Below are positions 6,544 to 8,813 of a stretch of DNA of 8,813 bases, one piece after another. The stretch's first letter is position 1; each line of letters opens with the position of its first letter. This DNA comes from Bacteroidota bacterium (GTDB lineage: Bacteria > Bacteroidota > Bacteroidia > Chitinophagales > Chitinophagaceae). The DNA lies in NCBI GenBank assembly GCA_028877045.1, contig JAGWPQ010000090.1, positions 1 through 8,813 of the forward strand, read 5' to 3'. A program made the translations under genes and the position numbers. The notes beneath the pieces were generated by a model. That model had not been told where the DNA came from and ran no database searches. It worked only from the letters and a program-made list of their open reading frames with translations.

Positions 6544-6607
6544 AATTACACGAATTCGATGAAAAACAATTTTTGCAATTCGTGTAATTCGCAAAAATTC
6601 GTGTAAT
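6544..6607. repeat. Inverted and direct repeat of aattcgtgtaat between mqnC and kbl
   Basis: Bases 6544-6556 (aattacacgaatt) are the perfect 13-bp reverse complement of 6577-6589, with a 20-base loop that can itself pair through an A5/T5 stem. The unit aattcgtgtaat then recurs in direct orientation at 6596-6607, 19 bases after the first. The hairpin begins 5 bases after the mqnC stop. It could act as a transcript-end hairpin, but there is no T-run after the stem. It is unrelated to the tcgcacacttgtact repeat family. Confidence 0.6.
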
Positions 6608-6643
6608 AAAATTCATAAAACACAATATTTAAAACACCGAATA

Positions 6644-7831
6644 ATGAACGAAAAATTTGTTTCTCGAATAAAAAAAGAAGTAGCCGAAATTGAAGCTGCC
6701 GGCTTATTTAAAAAAGAACGTATCATCACCAGTGAACAAGGCCCCGAAATAATCGTAAACGGAAAAACTGTTTTAAATTTTTGTGCCAATAATTATTTGG
6801 GATTATCATCTCATCCAAAAGTTATTGAAGCGGCTCACAAAGCCATCGACACACATGGTTACGGCATGAGCAGTGTACGTTTCATCTGCGGCACGCAGGA
6901 CATTCACAAAGAATTAGAAAAAAAGATCGCAACATTTCTGGGAACAGAAGATACTATTTTATATGCCGCCGCATTCGATGCAAATGGTGGTGTATTCGAA
7001 CCTTTGTTTAACGAAGAAGATGCAATTATTTCCGACTCATTAAATCATGCATCCATCATCGATGGTGTTCGTTTGTGCAAAGCGCAACGTTATCGTTACG
7101 AGCATAACGATATGTTTGATCTCGAAGGAAAATTAAAAGAAACACAACATTTGCGCAGCAGGATCATTGTTACCGATGGAAGTTTCAGTATGGATGGAAC
7201 CATTGCGCAATTAGATATTATTTGCGACCTCGCCGATAAATACGATGCGATTGTAATGATCGATGAATGTCATTCATCGGGCTTTCTTGGCAAAACAGGA
7301 AGAGGCACACACGAATACAGAAATGTGATGGGGCGAATTGATATCATCACCGGAACATTAGGCAAAGCGCTTGGTGGTGCAAGTGGTGGTTTTACTTCGG
7401 GACGAAAAGAAATAATAGAATTATTACGTCAACGTTCGCGTCCATATTTATTTTCAAATACAGTTGCGCCAAGCATTGTGGGTGCATCGATCGCAGTGTT
7501 GGATATGTTGACCGAAACGACCGAACTGCGCGATAAATTGGAATACAATACAAAATATTTCCGTACAAAAATGACCGAAGCTGGTTTCGATATTAAACCC
7601 GGCGATCATCCCATTGTTCCTATCATGCTCTACGATGCAGTGGTGGCGCAGACTTTCGCCGCCAAACTGTTGGAAGAAGGCATTTATGTAATTGGTTTTT
7701 TCTTTCCTGTTGTTGCAAAAGGCAAGGCACGCATTCGTGTGCAGTTAAGCGCAGCGCATCAACAAAAACATTTGGATAAAGCCATCGAAGCATTCACAAA
7801 AGTTGGTAAAGAATTGGGTGTGTTGAAATGA
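6644..7831 (+). CDS. kbl: Glycine C-acetyltransferase (2-amino-3-ketobutyrate CoA ligase)
   Basis: A 395-residue PLP enzyme of the alpha-oxoamine synthase family, near the 398 residues of E. coli Kbl. It interconverts 2-amino-3-ketobutyrate plus CoA with glycine plus acetyl-CoA, the second step of threonine breakdown after threonine dehydrogenase. Visible landmarks are NFCANNYLGLSSHP at the N-terminal substrate site, GYGMSSVRFICGTQ, the PLP-stacking His135 in LNHAS, D207-E-C-H210-SSG, and the PLP lysine K241 in TGTLGKALGGASGG. VRFICGT and the overall match favour Kbl over the paralogues BioF, HemA and serine palmitoyltransferase. No tdh lies nearby. It follows mqnC by 104 bases that hold a hairpin repeat. 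It may be transcribed separately, although no strong promoter box is seen. Confidence 0.93.
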   Translation: MNEKFVSRIKKEVAEIEAAGLFKKERIITSEQGPEIIVNGKTVLNFCANNYLGLSSHPKVIEAAHKAIDTHGYGMSSVRFICGTQDIHKELEKKIATFLGTEDTILYAAAFDANGGVFEPLFNEEDAIISDSLNHASIIDGVRLCKAQRYRYEHNDMFDLEGKLKETQHLRSRIIVTDGSFSMDGTIAQLDIICDLADKYDAIVMIDECHSSGFLGKTGRGTHEYRNVMGRIDIITGTLGKALGGASGGFTSGRKEIIELLRQRSRPYLFSNTVAPSIVGASIAVLDMLTETTELRDKLEYNTKYFRTKMTEAGFDIKPGDHPIVPIMLYDAVVAQTFAAKLLEEGIYVIGFFFPVVAKGKARIRVQLSAAHQQKHLDKAIEAFTKVGKELGVLK

Positions 7832-8000
7832 TTTTTTGTTACCATCTTTAGTTTTTTATGGCATCACCTGTTGCCACGCTCGTTTCAAAGTCCCGTTTTC
7901 ATGGCAACAATGCGTGGCAGCCTGTACTGAACCTGATGAAGTATCGTACTCTTGTACTTTCAGTACCTTTGTCAGCAATAAAAATTATAAAAATAAAATA
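7832..8000 (+). repeat. Gene-free gap with dispersed repeat copy D (7832-7958)
   Basis: These 169 bases between kbl and the beta-lactamase gene contain a repeat block. ttttttgttacc (7832-7843) starts directly after the kbl stop, followed 21 bases later by cacctgttgcc (7865-7875). Next come partial stems (tgttgcca 7869-7876 with tggcaaca 7902-7909; tgccacgc 7872-7879 with gcgtggca 7912-7919) and tcgtactcttgtact (7944-7958). The first 44 bases align without gaps to the minus strand of 536-491 at about 35 of 44 positions. The frame open from a TTG at 7836 into the beta-lactamase (with ACTEPDEV) is repeat translation, not protein. A promoter box follows at 7964. Confidence 0.6.
7964..7971 (+). 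promoter_or_regulatory. -7 promoter box (TAnnTTTG) for the class D beta-lactamase
   Basis: TACCTTTG, identical to the box before mqnC, lies 29 bases before the ATG at 8001 and 5 bases after repeat copy D ends. The leader (aaaaattataaaaataaaata) is A-rich as expected. No good -33 TTTG is seen at the right distance; any -33 contact would fall inside the repeat. Confidence 0.5.
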
Positions 8001-8810
8001 ATGAACCGCATTTTATTTGTCATCTGTTTTCTGTCATCTGTCATTCTCTATTCTTGTTCACCCAACAATGTAACCATCGATAACAGTCTTAAAAAACATT
8101 TCGATGATAATAAAGTAACCGGAACTTTTGCTTTATTCGATAATGGCCAGGGGCATTTCACCATTTACAATTTATCGAGGTATAAAGATTCGGCATATTC
8201 GCCGGCATCCACTTTTAAAATTGTAAACTCATTGATTGGTTTACAAACCGGAAGAATTGTAAACGAAAAAATGATCATCAAATGGGACGGCATTAAAAGA
8301 TGGAATGAAGCATGGAATAAAGACCTGACCATGGAAGAAGCGTTTAAACTTTCCTGTGTTCCTTATTATCAGGAAGTGGCAAGACGTATTGGAAAAGATA
8401 CCATGCAAACCTGGTTGGATAGTTTAAAATATGGCAATAAAAAAATAGGAAATGGTTTGGACACTTTCTGGTTGGATAATTCGCTGAAAATTACGCCCGA
8501 CGAGCAATTGGGACTGGTAAAGAAATTATATTTCGGTCAGTTGCCATTCAGTAAAACAACGATGGATATTGTAAAGAAAGTAATGATCCAGGAAGAGAAT
8601 TCAAATTATATTCTGGCATATAAAACGGGTTGGAATTATAAAGAAAATGGAAATTCAAATGGCTGGATCCTTGGTTGGATTGAAGAAAATAAACATCCCT
8701 ATTTTTTTGTTTTGAATACCGAAGGGGCACATGATGTTGATCCTTCCGTCAGAAAAAATATTTTAACAGCCATCCTGAAACAATTGGGTTTTATGGAAGG
8801 GAAAAGATAA
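8001..8810 (+). CDS. Class D (OXA-type) beta-lactamase, predicted lipoprotein
   Basis: A 269-residue serine beta-lactamase, normal for class D. All class D motifs are present and fall on standard numbering: S70-T-F-K73 (nucleophile and the lysine that is carboxylated in the family), S118-C-V120, Y144-G-N146, W157 in FWLDN and K208-T-G210 followed by W211. It should hydrolyse penicillins; a wider spectrum cannot be read from sequence. The N-terminus MNRILFVICFLSSVILYSC is a lipoprotein signal with Cys19 as likely lipid anchor (lipobox LYSC, with an unusual Tyr), placing it in the envelope. The start at 8001 was chosen because the signal peptide begins there and a -7 box lies upstream. The 55-codon in-frame extension is repeat-derived. 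It has no BlaR1 membrane metalloprotease part, so it is an enzyme rather than a sensor. No regulator or mobile gene adjoins it, so it is probably intrinsic. Confidence 0.92.
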   Translation: MNRILFVICFLSSVILYSCSPNNVTIDNSLKKHFDDNKVTGTFALFDNGQGHFTIYNLSRYKDSAYSPASTFKIVNSLIGLQTGRIVNEKMIIKWDGIKRWNEAWNKDLTMEEAFKLSCVPYYQEVARRIGKDTMQTWLDSLKYGNKKIGNGLDTFWLDNSLKITPDEQLGLVKKLYFGQLPFSKTTMDIVKKVMIQEENSNYILAYKTGWNYKENGNSNGWILGWIEENKHPYFFVLNTEGAHDVDPSVRKNILTAILKQLGFMEGKR

Positions 8811-8813
8811 GGG

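Noticed and set aside
7836..8000. A 55-codon N-terminal extension of the beta-lactamase
   Set aside because: It starts at a TTG and is encoded by repeat copy D. The lipoprotein signal and the -7 promoter box place the start at 8001.
8001..8810. BlaR1/MecR1-type sensor domain
   Set aside because: The class D-like fold also occurs in sensors, but the membrane metalloprotease half is missing and a lipoprotein signal directly precedes the enzyme domain.

Overview
The window looks like a piece of a Bacteroidota chromosome, most likely from a Chitinophagaceae-type bacterium. The evidence is AT-rich, A-rich leaders with no clear Shine-Dalgarno sites, two good matches to the Bacteroidota -7 promoter box TAnnTTTG, and a typical gene set: paired M16 peptidases, a retropepsin-like/PDZ protein, MqnC of the futalosine menaquinone route and a chromosomal class D beta-lactamase. 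The genus assignment is inference. No IS element, prophage block, CRISPR array, tRNA or rRNA is visible.

Layout. 1-95 is the tail of a gene entering from the left, followed 5 bases later by a small CBU_0592-type membrane protein (101-340, +). The gap 341-536 lies between convergent genes and is a mosaic of short repeats and hairpins. A leftward block then runs from 5175 down to 537: a secreted two-lobed aspartyl-protease/PDZ protein (3979-5175), an M16 peptidase with intact HXXEH zinc site (2677-3915), a GxxExxY nuclease-fold protein (2240-2635), a second M16 subunit without zinc ligands (908-2188) and a four-helix 'phage holin family' membrane protein (537-899). Rightward from a divergent promoter region come mqnC (5415-6539), kbl (6644-7831) and a class D beta-lactamase lipoprotein (8001-8810).

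How the genes fit together. The two M16 genes are complementary: one keeps the zinc site but has lost the R/Y substrate-binding pair, the other keeps R/Y and has lost the zinc ligands. This is the pattern of a heterodimeric M16B protease. mqnC and kbl are unrelated housekeeping functions (menaquinone synthesis and threonine/glycine metabolism). The beta-lactamase has its own likely promoter.

Most notable structure. First, the GxxExxY gene is framed by a 25-bp imperfect inverted repeat (23/25), and removing the segment would leave a 20-base spacer between the two M16 genes. It therefore looks like a small single-gene cassette inserted into a peptidase operon. Second, a dispersed repeat family with the core tcgcacacttgtact occurs four times. 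It lies after stop codons, at the 5' end of the protease gene (where it fakes an N-terminal extension) and directly upstream of the beta-lactamase promoter. Two of its copies carry different hairpin inserts at the same internal point.
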